Below are positions 24,584 through 32,911 of a stretch of 38,749 nt of DNA, piece by piece. The notes under the pieces are model-generated. The model was not told where the DNA came from. It saw nothing but the letters and a program-made list of their open reading frames with translations, and searched no databases. The number at the start of each line of letters is the position of its first letter. The first letter of the stretch is position 1. Source of the stretch: Alphaproteobacteria bacterium (GTDB lineage: Bacteria; Pseudomonadota; Alphaproteobacteria; Micropepsales; Micropepsaceae); the NCBI GenBank assembly GCA_023259375.1, contig JAHFQC010000045.1, forward strand, positions 1 to 38,749, written 5' to 3'. A program made the translations under genes and the position numbers.

Positions 24584-25534
24584 TTACGCCGGTTCGGAGA
24601 CGCGGACTTCGGTCTCGGTGAAGATCGTCGCGATATCGGTCAGCCCGACCACGGCAATGCCCTCGGAGCGGGCATAGGCCAACAGCCCGGCGAGCCGGTT
24701 CAGGATGGCGTCGGCTTCGGCCTCGTTCTTCGCATAGGGACTGAGGCCGGCCATGATCTCCACATTGTGGAACATGCAGTTGAGGACGACCGGACCGTTC
24801 TTCACGCGCGTCCGTTCGTCACGCGCGACGGCGACCAGGCTCTCGACACTGCCGTGCGTGGGTCGCAGCCAGCGCGGCTCGAAGCGCGTGCCGATCAATG
24901 GCAGGTGCTGAAAACGCGACGGCAAAATCGTCACCGGCACTTCGAGCACCGGACCGGACTCGCTCGCCTTCAATTCGGGCACGCTCGGTACCGGCCAATA
25001 AGGCTGAGACGGCGCCGAGCGGAACGATGCGGCGGGGGCGCCTTGCTTGCTCCAATCCTTGAGCGGACTGACGCTCGAATCGACGGTGTAGCCGAGCTCG
25101 GCGAGGAATTGCAGCGAATGCGGGCCAATGCCGAAACGTCCGGCACGGAATGAGCGCGGCTGGCGGCTCAGCGCCGCCCGGAAGAGATCCGTCAACGCCT
25201 CCAGCTTCTGTCGCTCGACCTGAGGCGGATAATTGCACTGGAAGGCAATAGTTTCGTCGGGCTCGAACGCCTCGGGCTCAACGAACTCGCCGTGCAGATG
25301 GGTGCCAAATTCCGCGCTGCCCGAAAGCTGCCTGAGACAATCGGCCGAAGCCGGGTCGCGCAGCACCTCCGGCGACAACAGATAGGTCGGCTTGGCGCCA
25401 TAGGCGCGAAACAGCGGCTGCAGACGGTCGGCAATGCCAGCCGAGATCCCGGCGAAACTGAGCGGCTTCTTCAGCCGCCAGCCTTCACCTTTGTCGCATT
25501 CGCAATCAATCGAGACGCAAAGATAGGCGTCCAT
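24584..25534 (-). CDS. polysaccharide deacetylase-like (CE4/NodB-related) protein
   Basis: 316 aa, no signal peptide, so probably cytoplasmic. The order of features fits the glycoside hydrolase/deacetylase barrel: SIDCECDKG (8-16, acidic metal or base residues Asp10 and Asp14), a THLHG motif (78-82, His79 and His81, in place of the usual HxxxH), FRAGRFG (129-135, the arginine motif), a VDSSVSP strand, and a C-terminal LNCMFHNVEIM segment with a conserved-type histidine. Enzymes of this fold remove N-acetyl groups from sugars. It is 76 bases upstream of the LptB-like gene and 86 bases downstream of the FemAB-like gene, on one strand. De-N-acetylation of a lipid-linked amino sugar would fit the locus; the altered metal motif leaves activity uncertain. 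Confidence 0.75.
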   Translation of the reverse strand: MDAYLCVSIDCECDKGEGWRLKKPLSFAGISAGIADRLQPLFRAYGAKPTYLLSPEVLRDPASADCLRQLSGSAEFGTHLHGEFVEPEAFEPDETIAFQCNYPPQVERQKLEALTDLFRAALSRQPRSFRAGRFGIGPHSLQFLAELGYTVDSSVSPLKDWSKQGAPAASFRSAPSQPYWPVPSVPELKASESGPVLEVPVTILPSRFQHLPLIGTRFEPRWLRPTHGSVESLVAVARDERTRVKNGPVVLNCMFHNVEIMAGLSPYAKNEAEADAILNRLAGLLAYARSEGIAVVGLTDIATIFTETEVRVSEPA

Positions 25535-25620
25535 ACCCAGGCCCCAAGATAAGGGCCGAGTATTGCCGCAACGTCGAGGATTTGTCGCGGCGGTTTTTCG
25601 TTGTCCGTATTAATCCTTAG

Positions 25621-26589
25621 TCACCACCAGCGGACGTGTTCGCCGACCAGAAGGACTTCGGTCCGGCAATAGCCGGCAAATTCCGGGGATGAGCCACCTT
25701 GCTCTTCAAAGGCCCACGCGCCCATCCGGCGGGCCCACTGCATGGCTTCGGTTACCGCCAGCACGGACGGCGAAAACGGTAACGCCCGGGACGTCGTGAA
25801 GGCCCGGATCGAAGTCGCCAAGCCTTTGTGAATGATGGAAAAAACGGCGGAAATCAGGGTGTCGTGAAAGCTCGAGACGAACATCGCCGCGCCGGGGCGG
25901 AGGAAATAGTCGTCCAGCGCAGCGGTTGCGGCGAGGCTTAAGCCGGCCAGGTCCGACAGCGTCGCCAGATCTTCGTGCTTCCCCGGACGGACCGTGACGC
26001 CTGCCCGCGCCGCCGTCCCGATGGCCCGCCGAATTTCGACCAAGTTACTGGCGCACCACGTTTTTTTCTCATTTAGCGCGGCCAAGTCGAGGCGTCTGGA
26101 ACGCCTCAAGCGGCCATCGGCGCGCGAACGGGGGGTAAATCCGGCGTTGCTCAGAGCGGATTCGGCAACCAAACGGTGGGGATCGGTCCAGTTCGGGCTC
26201 ACGGCCAAGCGCAGGATGCCTTTGCTCAGGCAGTTTTGTCGCAGGGCGGCCAGCACTTCGGGCAGATCCTCGGGCGCCGCCGTGACGGGGCCGTGCTCGA
26301 TTCGGGCGACCGGCAGCGCCACACCGCCGACGACCGGACGCAAAACCAGGCCGGCGCCGATGACCTCGTCACCATAGCGGACCAGAAAAAACAGCGGCTC
26401 CACGGAGCGTTCCGCAGCGATAACCCTGGCCCACGCGCGCGTCTGGCTGTAATGGCCCGAAGGCGCGGTTGCGACGAACTGGTCGTAGGCGCGGGCCTCG
26501 GCGCCGGTCAATTCTGACGCCAGAACAACCTGCCGCCTGGTGAAAGACGCAATGGACCAAACCGGCCGGGTATCGGAAGAAACAGGCAT
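25621..26589 (-). CDS. FemAB/GNAT-like acyl- or aminoacyltransferase
   Basis: 322 aa, two GNAT-like halves as in FemAB/FemX proteins. The entry motif GHYSQTRAWARV (45-56) and the following strand FFLVRYGDEVIGAGLVL are typical of the first half; the second half ends in the FEEQGGSSPEFAGYCRTEVLL block. Family members move an aminoacyl or acyl group onto an amine of a cell-wall precursor or a lipid-linked sugar (GNAT_FemAB branch in exopolysaccharide loci). ATG 26589 has an AAGGA site; GTG 26610 is an alternative that adds seven residues. It is first in a minus-strand series with the deacetylase and the LptBFG-like genes. A free amine made by the deacetylase would be a natural acceptor, but this is inference. 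Confidence 0.75.
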   Translation of the reverse strand: MPVSSDTRPVWSIASFTRRQVVLASELTGAEARAYDQFVATAPSGHYSQTRAWARVIAAERSVEPLFFLVRYGDEVIGAGLVLRPVVGGVALPVARIEHGPVTAAPEDLPEVLAALRQNCLSKGILRLAVSPNWTDPHRLVAESALSNAGFTPRSRADGRLRRSRRLDLAALNEKKTWCASNLVEIRRAIGTAARAGVTVRPGKHEDLATLSDLAGLSLAATAALDDYFLRPGAAMFVSSFHDTLISAVFSIIHKGLATSIRAFTTSRALPFSPSVLAVTEAMQWARRMGAWAFEEQGGSSPEFAGYCRTEVLLVGEHVRWW

Positions 26590-26757
26590 GCAGCCGAATC
26601 CTTGCGTCACAACGAGGCGATTCCTATTTCGAACGCTTCGCCGTGATGTATTCCGGCGTGAATGCAGCGCCGTGGATACCGGGAAAGTGTCGGAAATTGT
26701 CGCAGAACCGGGATCCGCTCACGCCATGGCACACAACCTCACAACGCATCGGATGTG
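26590..26757. promoter_or_regulatory. divergent promoter region of two envelope-lipid operons
   Basis: This gap of about 168 bases separates the minus-strand FemAB-deacetylase-LptBFG series from the plus-strand GT4-GT4-ACP-KAS series, so promoters for both must lie here or just inside. It is less GC-rich than the flanks. I could not place convincing -35/-10 elements or an operator by eye. Confidence 0.4.
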
Positions 26758-27846
26758 ATGACAGCACGAATAAAAGTTCTGCACGTCGTGGTGGCCGGAC
26801 AGATCGGCGGCGCCGAACGGCTGCTTGCGACCCTCGCCGCACGTCGCGGTGCTGCGGAACACGCCATTGCCGTGATGACGCCCAATCCCGACCTGACGGC
26901 ATTCTTCCGTAGCTGCGGCGCGCCGGTGCACGATCGCGGCCGCTGTCACGAGAATCCGCTCGCCTATCTGTGGCGCAGTTACGGACCGGCCGATATCGCT
27001 TGGCTCAAAGGCGTGATCGAAGCCGAGCGCGCCGACATTCTGCACTGCCACACCTATGGCTCGCATGTTCTGGCGGTGCGCGCGGCGCTGCTTTGCGGGC
27101 GGCCATTGGTGCGTACCGAACACGGCATTCGCCACTACCGCGACCCCACTTGCAGTCTCAACCGGCATTGGGCGCTGAAGCACACGACGAAGATCGTTGC
27201 CGTCAGCGATTTCGTCGGCCGCACGGTGGCGCGGATCGAACCGGCGGTGGCGAACCGCATCACCGTTGTCCACAACGGCATCGATCTCGCCCGCTTTCAG
27301 CCGCAACCGCCGCGCAGCGAAGGTCCGTTCACGATCGCGGCCGCGGTGCGGCTCGAACCGGTGAAGCGGCTCGAAATCGTCATCGCGGCGTTGGCGGAAG
27401 TGCCCGACGTGTTGTTCGACATTGCCGGCGACGGCGCCGACCGCGCCAAACTGAAAACTCTCGCGCAGCGCTGCGGTGTTGCCGACCGGGTGCGTTTTCT
27501 TGGTCAGCTCTCCGATCCCCGCGGCGTCATCGCGGGCGCCGATGCGGTGGTCAACACCACCCGCCAGGAGGCGATGTCACTCGCCATTCTCGAAGCGGGC
27601 GCCATGCAGAGGCCGGCAATCGCCGTCGCCCAGGGTGGCACGCCCGAGGCCGTGGTGGATGGCCGCACCGGCTGGCTCACCGACGACGACAGCGTCGCCG
27701 GATTTGCCCGGCTTCTGCGACAGGCCTCTGCCGATCGCGCCGAAGCCGCCCGCCGCGGAAAAGAGGCGCGCGCCTGGGTCACGGCAGGGTTCGGCCTGGA
27801 GACGATGTGCGAGGGCTACGACGCCGTGTATACGAGGCTTGTTTAG
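26758..27846 (+). CDS. GT4-family glycosyltransferase
   Basis: 362 aa. It opens with KVLHVVVAGQIGGAERLLATL, has RTEHGIRHYRD in the acceptor half, AVRLEPVKRLEIVIAAL and DIAGDGADR in the donor half, and the EX7E motif (Glu271, Glu279 in EAMSLAILE). Unlike many GT4 enzymes the segment before EX7E is NTTRQ, typical of LPS/exopolysaccharide-type transferases. ATG 26758 is chosen, as the longer frame upstream runs through the divergent promoter gap. First gene of a plus-strand series leading to the ACP and KAS genes. Sugar and acceptor are unknown. Confidence 0.83.
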   Translation: MTARIKVLHVVVAGQIGGAERLLATLAARRGAAEHAIAVMTPNPDLTAFFRSCGAPVHDRGRCHENPLAYLWRSYGPADIAWLKGVIEAERADILHCHTYGSHVLAVRAALLCGRPLVRTEHGIRHYRDPTCSLNRHWALKHTTKIVAVSDFVGRTVARIEPAVANRITVVHNGIDLARFQPQPPRSEGPFTIAAAVRLEPVKRLEIVIAALAEVPDVLFDIAGDGADRAKLKTLAQRCGVADRVRFLGQLSDPRGVIAGADAVVNTTRQEAMSLAILEAGAMQRPAIAVAQGGTPEAVVDGRTGWLTDDDSVAGFARLLRQASADRAEAARRGKEARAWVTAGFGLETMCEGYDAVYTRLV

Positions 27847-27851
27847 TTTGT

Positions 27852-27896
27852 CGCGCGGCTTGTCGGAAAACCGCTTTACACTTTTCCGGCCGCGCG
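27852..27896. repeat. two-step palindrome between glycosyltransferase genes, likely a dispersed intergenic repeat
   Basis: An outer stem, CGCGCGGC (27852-27859) with GCCGCGCG (27889-27896), encloses an inner stem, CGGAAAA (27864-27870) with TTTTCCG (27882-27888); both are perfect. The core read on the minus strand (CGGAAAAGTGTAAAGCGG) matches a short intergenic palindrome that I remember as scattered many times through Hyphomicrobiales genomes. It fills the 63-base gap between two GT4 genes and as RNA could act as an attenuator or processing/stability element. Confidence 0.65.
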
Positions 27897-27909
27897 CCCC
27901 GAGAGAGGG

Positions 27910-29190
27910 ATGATGGCTGAAGTTCTGAATGCCGCCGCACCGACCACGACGAACACGCGCCGCCTCAAGGTGCTGTTCATCAACGATACCTCGCGCAACG
28001 GCGGACCGGGGCGGACGATTCTCTACATCACCAAATTCCTCGATCCCGCCCGCATCGAGCGCACCATCATGCTGCCGCGCGACGGCATCGTTGCCCGCCG
28101 CCTGATCGACAATCACTGCGCCGAGACGCTGTTCTTCGAGCCCGGACTGATCGAGCATCCGTTCGAACCGTTGTCGCGCACCATCGAGCGCGAAGATTTC
28201 TCGGCGCCGCTGGCGCTGAAGGCGGCGCGCACGCTCGGCAATATCGGACGGGCGATGGCCGGGTTCGTGCGGCTGATGCGCCGGATCAAACGCGAGAAAT
28301 ACGACCTCATCTTCTGCAACGGCACGTCGGCCGGCTTCCTCGGCGGCGCGCTGGCAGCAGCGACCAAAACGCCGGCGATCTGGCATGTGCTCTATCCGTC
28401 GGTGGCCAAACCGATCCGCCGTCTGCATCAGAAGCTGGCGGCCGGAAAGTATCTGAAGCTAATCATCTGCGTCTCGAAGCCGTGCGAGCCGCAGTTCGAT
28501 CATGTGCGCGCCAAGGTCAAGCCGATCCAGACTGCGCTCGACATCGAGGAATTCGACGGCGCCGGAGTCGAACCCGCATTGCGCAAGGAACTCGGACTTG
28601 CCGACGACATCGTGATCTTCGGCAGCCACGGCCGTATCGTGCCGCGCAAGGGCTATGTCGAGATGGTGCGGGCCGCCAAAATCGTCCACGACCGCCTCTC
28701 GGCGGAGGAGCGGACGCGCTGCCGCTTCATCGTGCTCGGCGACACGCCGCAGGACATGACCCCGGACCATCGCGAAGAATGCATCGCACTCGCTAAAGAC
28801 CTCGGTATCGACGGATTCATGCAATTCATCGGCTTCCGCGCCGACCCTCGCGCTTATGTCGCCGATTTCGATGTCGCCGTGGTGCCGTCGGTCTACGAGG
28901 ACCCGCTGCCGCGCTCAGTCATGGAATCGATGGCCATGGGCAAGCCGATCATCACGTTTGCGATGGGCGGCATCCCCGAAATGTGCGCCCACGGCAAGGA
29001 AGGCTTCGTCGTTAACGGCAAACCGCCGGATATCGAAGGTTTGGCCCAGGCGTGCCTCGACTATTTTCATAACCCGGCGATGCGCCAAAGCCACGGTCTT
29101 GCCGCCAGGGCACGAATCGAGCGCGATTTCGACTCGCGTAAACATGCCTTGAAGTTGCAGGCCGAGATGTTCCGCATCGCCGCAGGTTGA
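27910..29190 (+). CDS. GT4-family glycosyltransferase
   Basis: 426 aa. Features in order are the VLFINDTSRNGGPGRTILYI nucleating block, the acceptor-half YDLIFCNGTSAGFLGG and WHVLYPSV, then FGSHGRIVPRKGYVEMV and VLGDTPQD in the donor half, and YEDPLPRSVMESMAMG (Glu330 region), the usual acidic donor motif. The ribosome site GAGAGAGGG directly precedes two adjacent ATGs (27910, 27913). It follows another GT4 across a strong palindrome and precedes the ACP gene by 101 bases. Probably one of the sugar-adding steps for the lipid made at this locus; substrate unknown. Confidence 0.83.
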   Translation: MMAEVLNAAAPTTTNTRRLKVLFINDTSRNGGPGRTILYITKFLDPARIERTIMLPRDGIVARRLIDNHCAETLFFEPGLIEHPFEPLSRTIEREDFSAPLALKAARTLGNIGRAMAGFVRLMRRIKREKYDLIFCNGTSAGFLGGALAAATKTPAIWHVLYPSVAKPIRRLHQKLAAGKYLKLIICVSKPCEPQFDHVRAKVKPIQTALDIEEFDGAGVEPALRKELGLADDIVIFGSHGRIVPRKGYVEMVRAAKIVHDRLSAEERTRCRFIVLGDTPQDMTPDHREECIALAKDLGIDGFMQFIGFRADPRAYVADFDVAVVPSVYEDPLPRSVMESMAMGKPIITFAMGGIPEMCAHGKEGFVVNGKPPDIEGLAQACLDYFHNPAMRQSHGLAARARIERDFDSRKHALKLQAEMFRIAAG

Positions 29191-29216
29191 ATTCGGTATC
29201 GTAGGCATACTGAGCA

Positions 29217-29235
29217 ATTTGGCAGGAAACCAAAT
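29217..29235. promoter_or_regulatory. inverted repeat upstream of the ACP gene
   Basis: ATTTGG (29217-29222) and CCAAAT (29230-29235) form a perfect 6-bp dyad around seven bases, in an AT-richer stretch 57 bases before the ACP start. It could be an operator or a weak hairpin ending the glycosyltransferase transcript. There is no supporting evidence beyond symmetry and position. Confidence 0.3.
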
Positions 29236-29291
29236 CCGCGATACAACTGTTCCGATAAAAATGTGAGGCAGTCACACGAATCGGGGCGGTC

Positions 29292-29555
29292 ATGGATACG
29301 GAACACGACGTCGTTGAACTCGTCGCCAAGCAGGCCAAAGTAGAGCCCAGCACGCTGACACGCGATACCAAACTCGCCGATCTCAATTTGCAGTCCATCG
29401 ATGTGGTCGAACTCGTTTTCGCGATCGAGGAAAAGTTCGATATTGAAGTGCCTTACGGCGCCGGCGAGCAGAACACGGCCGGAATTTCGTTCCAATCGGT
29501 GAACGACATCGTCAAGGCCGTCGACAACCTTCTCGCCCAGCGCCACGCCGCTTAA
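29292..29555 (+). CDS. specialised acyl carrier protein
   Basis: 87 aa, acidic, with the phosphopantetheine-attachment serine at Ser35 in LNLQSIDVVELVFAIEEKF. The usual DSLD of the housekeeping ACP is replaced by QSID, and a short insert (VPYGAGEQNTAGISFQ) lies between helix 2 and helix 3. Such ACPs carry acyl chains for a dedicated pathway; in Caulobacter a separate ACP, AcpR, feeds serine palmitoyltransferase. Here the gene is followed at 37 bases by a beta-ketoacyl-ACP synthase and lies in the same locus as spt and cerS, so delivery of acyl-ACP to sphingolipid synthesis is the favoured role. Confidence 0.88.
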   Translation: MDTEHDVVELVAKQAKVEPSTLTRDTKLADLNLQSIDVVELVFAIEEKFDIEVPYGAGEQNTAGISFQSVNDIVKAVDNLLAQRHAA

Positions 29556-29592
29556 GCGTTGCCATAACAACGATGCGAGAAAGGGCGACGGC

Positions 29593-30798
29593 ATGAACCG
29601 GGTCGTCATTACGGGTCTTGGCATCATCTCACCGCTCGGCAACAGCGCCGCCGCCATGGAGGCCTCGTTGCGGGCCGGACGCGTCGCCATCGCACCCCTC
29701 ACCTGCGTTCCGACCGAAAATCTCGCGGTCAAGATCGGCTCCGAAGTGAAGGATTTCGATCCGGCGAGTCTGTTCGACGAAAAGAAACTGCCGCTGCTCG
29801 ACCGCTGCGCCCAGTTTGCGCTCGTCGCCGCGCGCCAAGCGGTGCTGCAGAGCGGGCTTGATTTGCGCGCGCTCGGCCCGCGCGCCGCAACTATCATCGG
29901 CAGCGGTGTCGGCGGCATCACGACGCTCGATGAGTGCTTCCATCGCGTCTACGGCGAAGGCGCCAAACGCGTGCATCCCTTCACCGTGCCCAAGCTGATG
30001 ATCTCGGCGGCGATGAGCCATATCAGCATGGAGAACGGCATCACCGGCCCTTCGTTCACGGTGGCGAGCGCGTGCGCGTCCGCCACCCACGCCGTCGGCG
30101 TCGCCTATCAGATGGTGAAAAGCGGCGCGGTCACCGCAGCCGTCACCGGCGGAACCGAGGCCGCACTGACCTATGGCACGCTCAAGGGCTGGGAAGCGTT
30201 ACGGGTGATGTCGGTCGAGATGTGCCGGCCGTTCTCCAAGAACCGCAGCGGCATGGTGCTGGGCGAAGGCGCCGGCATTTTCGTGATCGAAAACCGCGAT
30301 CACGCGCTCGCCCGCGGTGCCACGATCCGCGCCGAAATCGCCGGCTTCGGCATGAGTTCCGACGCCTCCGATATCGTGCTGCCCAACGCCGACGGGGCCG
30401 CGGCCGCCATGCGCGCCTGTCTCGACGATGCCGGACTGGCGTCGGAGGAAGTCGCGTACATCAATGCCCATGGCACCGGCACGCCCGCCAACGATCCTAC
30501 CGAGACCAAAGCAATCCGCGCCGTATTCGGTCCGCAAGCGGACAAACTCGCGGTCAGCTCGACCAAATCGATGCATGGCCACGCCCTCGGCGCGGCGGGC
30601 GCGATCGAACTGGCGGCGACGGTGATCGCGATGAACGGCGGCTTCATCCCGCCCACCGCCAATTTCGCCGAGGCCGATCCGGCTTGCGATCTCGATTACG
30701 TGCCCAACACGGCGCGCGACAAGGCGTTCGACGTGGCGCTATCGAACTCGTTCGCTTTCGGCGGGCACAACGCCGTGCTGGCGGTGCGGCGGGCCTAG
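29593..30798 (+). CDS. beta-ketoacyl-ACP synthase (KAS II/FabF-like)
   Basis: 401 aa, a complete thiolase-fold condensing enzyme. The nucleophile is Cys161 (VASACASATHAVG), with catalytic His293 (NAHGTGTPANDP), Lys325 and His330 (STKSMHGHALGAAG). It should extend an acyl chain on ACP by two carbons using malonyl-ACP. The sequence departs from housekeeping FabF (for example SMHGH for SMTGH) and it is encoded next to a specialised ACP, not in a fab operon, so it probably acts on a dedicated chain, either the substrate of Spt or the N-acyl chain of the ceramide. A NodE-like or polyketide role cannot be excluded. Its stop overlaps the convergent aminopeptidase stop. Confidence 0.88.
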   Translation: MNRVVITGLGIISPLGNSAAAMEASLRAGRVAIAPLTCVPTENLAVKIGSEVKDFDPASLFDEKKLPLLDRCAQFALVAARQAVLQSGLDLRALGPRAATIIGSGVGGITTLDECFHRVYGEGAKRVHPFTVPKLMISAAMSHISMENGITGPSFTVASACASATHAVGVAYQMVKSGAVTAAVTGGTEAALTYGTLKGWEALRVMSVEMCRPFSKNRSGMVLGEGAGIFVIENRDHALARGATIRAEIAGFGMSSDASDIVLPNADGAAAAMRACLDDAGLASEEVAYINAHGTGTPANDPTETKAIRAVFGPQADKLAVSSTKSMHGHALGAAGAIELAATVIAMNGGFIPPTANFAEADPACDLDYVPNTARDKAFDVALSNSFAFGGHNAVLAVRRA

Positions 30799-32078
30799 AT
30801 CGCCAACGGTTCTTTCGACGCGTACATCGCAGCGAACGCCTTGATCGAGGCTTCGAGATCGGCGGTGCCGGCCAGTTCACGCACCGAATGCATCGCCAGC
30901 ATAGGCGCACCGACATCGATGCCGGCGATGCCGAGGCCGCTGGTTGCCATCGGGCCGATGGACGAGCCGCGGCCGTGATCGCAGCGATAGCGGAAGCGCT
31001 GCAGCGGCACCTTGGCCTCTTCGCACACTTTCAGGAACCACGCCTCGGCCGCCGGACCGATGGCGTAATTGCCCTGCACACCGGTTTTCACCGCGAGACC
31101 GCCATTCAATGCCGGAACGGTGACCGGATCGGTCGCTGCGGTGAACGACGGATGCTCGGCATGCGCCATGTCGGCGCTGACGATGAGCGAATGCGCTTTG
31201 GCGCGCCAGACGTCTTCCGGCACACTGCCGACGATGCGATCGACCACGCTTTCGACGAAATTGGAACGGGCACCGGCATAGGTCTGGCTGCCGATTTCTT
31301 CGGCGTCATAGACGATGGCGCCGAGCGTGGCTTCGGCCGGCTGGCTTTCGATCAAGGCCGTCAGCGCCGTGAAGGCACTGAAGAGATTGTCGAGCCGCGG
31401 CGCACTGATGAGCTCGCCCTCGGCGCCCAGGCGCACCGCCGGCGCCACATCGCCGAGCGAAAGATCGATCGACAGGATCGGGCCGGGATCGCCGCCCAGC
31501 GCCACGGTAATAGCCTCTTGCACCAGATCGAATCCGGGTTTGCCCTGCCCCACAAACACCGCAAGGTCCTTCTCGCGGTCGAGGGTGAAGCTGTCGCTGC
31601 CCTTATCGGACTTCAGATGAATCGCCAGTGAGACGAGCCGCACCGGCAGTTTCGGCAAATCCACCAGATGGCGTTTCACCGTGCCGCCGCCACACCACAC
31701 TGCGCCCGCCAGCTTCAATTCGCGGTCGAACCAGGGCGACAACAGCGGACCGCCGTAAACATCGGCGGTGAGCAGGCGCAGACCTTTGGCTTCGAGATCT
31801 GGGCGCGGGCGGAGCTTGAGAACGGGACTATCGCTGTGCGCGGCCACCAAGCGGAACCCTGCCTCAGACGCCGGCGCCGAGCCTTGCCGCCACGCGACAA
31901 TCGATTTGCCGCCACGCACCACAAAATAGGCGCCACCGGACTTCAAGGCCCAGCGCTCACCTTCCTCCAGCGGCGCAAAGCCGGCAGCTGTCAACAGAGC
32001 TACGGCTTCGGCAATCGCGTGGTAGGGCGACGGCGAACGGTCGATGTAGGACAGAAAGGATTCGGCGTATTGCGGCAT
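30795..32078 (-). CDS. M18 family metallo-aminopeptidase
   Basis: 427 aa, the normal length for the M18 (aspartyl aminopeptidase-like) family. Metal and catalytic motifs are visible in order: AAHSDSP (His81), RLDNLFS (bridging Asp), YDAEEIGS (catalytic and metal Glu), SADMAHAEHP (Asp), and MLAMHSVRE (His) near the C-terminus. These five zones build the di-zinc centre of a cytoplasmic dodecameric exopeptidase that removes N-terminal residues, often acidic ones. No signal peptide. It is convergent with the KAS gene and seems unrelated to the lipid locus. Confidence 0.92.
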   Translation of the reverse strand: MPQYAESFLSYIDRSPSPYHAIAEAVALLTAAGFAPLEEGERWALKSGGAYFVVRGGKSIVAWRQGSAPASEAGFRLVAAHSDSPVLKLRPRPDLEAKGLRLLTADVYGGPLLSPWFDRELKLAGAVWCGGGTVKRHLVDLPKLPVRLVSLAIHLKSDKGSDSFTLDREKDLAVFVGQGKPGFDLVQEAITVALGGDPGPILSIDLSLGDVAPAVRLGAEGELISAPRLDNLFSAFTALTALIESQPAEATLGAIVYDAEEIGSQTYAGARSNFVESVVDRIVGSVPEDVWRAKAHSLIVSADMAHAEHPSFTAATDPVTVPALNGGLAVKTGVQGNYAIGPAAEAWFLKVCEEAKVPLQRFRYRCDHGRGSSIGPMATSGLGIAGIDVGAPMLAMHSVRELAGTADLEASIKAFAAMYASKEPLAI

Positions 32079-32146
32079 GACGGACTCGCTTGGATAGCAC
32101 TCCCGCCATCTTAGCAGCCGCCGCGGCCATCGCCAGTCACGGGTTA

Positions 32147-32911
32147 CTAAGCCGATGTTCGGGCTGAATGTTCTGCGGCGCGCTGGGGGATCAGCAGGAT
32201 CAAAGCGAGCATGGCGCCGCCGATGATGACGGTAGCCAATGGCCGCGACACGGCGAGCCCGCCCTGGTGGTGCGGCTTGTCGAAGAAATCACCGACGGTC
32301 GCTCCCAGCGGGCGCGTGAGGATGAAGGCCATCCAGAACAGCGCCATTCGCGACAGCTTGGTGGTGTAGAACGCCACTGCCAGACCAGCGAGGCCGGCTG
32401 CGAACACGGCGGCGGCGCCGAGGTAACCAAGGCCTGATGTGTCGGCCATCCAGTCGCCCAGGGCCGTGCCCAAAGTTTGCGAAAACGTGATGGTGAGCCA
32501 ATAGAACGCCTCGATGCGCGGTGAGTTCACCGTGGCGACGGACACGCTTCCTTCGACCCGGTACCACGCCAGCAGACTGGCCAAAACGCAGGCCAGCAGC
32601 ACTGAGGTTCCGCCGGCATACCCGACGCCAAGCGAGCGGTCGGCAAAGTCGGCCATGGTGGTTCCGGCGGTGGTCGACGCCACGATGGTCGCCCAATAGA
32701 GCAGCGGATGAAACCGGCGGGCCGCAATCTGCAGACCCACCAGCAGGAGCAGCGGCCCGACGAAAATCAGGCAGCCAACGAGATAGCCCATATCCCAGGT
32801 CATGGTGACGGTATCGCCACCGGTCTCGCCCAGCGTCGTTGCCAGGATCTTGATGATCCAGAATCCGAGCGTAACCGCCGGAACCTTGCTCAGCACCCTG
32901 TCGTTCGGCAC
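32147..32911 (-). CDS. DUF347-repeat membrane protein
   Basis: 254 aa with about eight transmembrane segments arranged as four repeats. Each repeat ends in a related acidic motif: TLGETGGD, TAGTTMADFAD, TLGTALGDWMAD and PLGATVGDFFD, followed in the first three by a GY block (MGYLVG, VGYAGG, LGYLGA). This repeat is the DUF347 family (COG4705-like), inner-membrane proteins with no settled function; the buried acidic residues suggest transport of a cation or small metabolite. The start is GTG 32911. It lies between the M18 and CNT genes on the same strand, without close coupling. Confidence 0.8.
   Translation of the reverse strand: MPNDRVLSKVPAVTLGFWIIKILATTLGETGGDTVTMTWDMGYLVGCLIFVGPLLLLVGLQIAARRFHPLLYWATIVASTTAGTTMADFADRSLGVGYAGGTSVLLACVLASLLAWYRVEGSVSVATVNSPRIEAFYWLTITFSQTLGTALGDWMADTSGLGYLGAAAVFAAGLAGLAVAFYTTKLSRMALFWMAFILTRPLGATVGDFFDKPHHQGGLAVSRPLATVIIGGAMLALILLIPQRAAEHSARTSA

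Noticed and set aside
29934-31631. Open frame of 565 codons on the plus strand across the KAS and M18 genes
   Set aside because: It is very rich in Arg, His and Gly, lacks any motif, and runs out of frame or antisense to two genes with complete catalytic motifs; high GC content keeps it free of stops.
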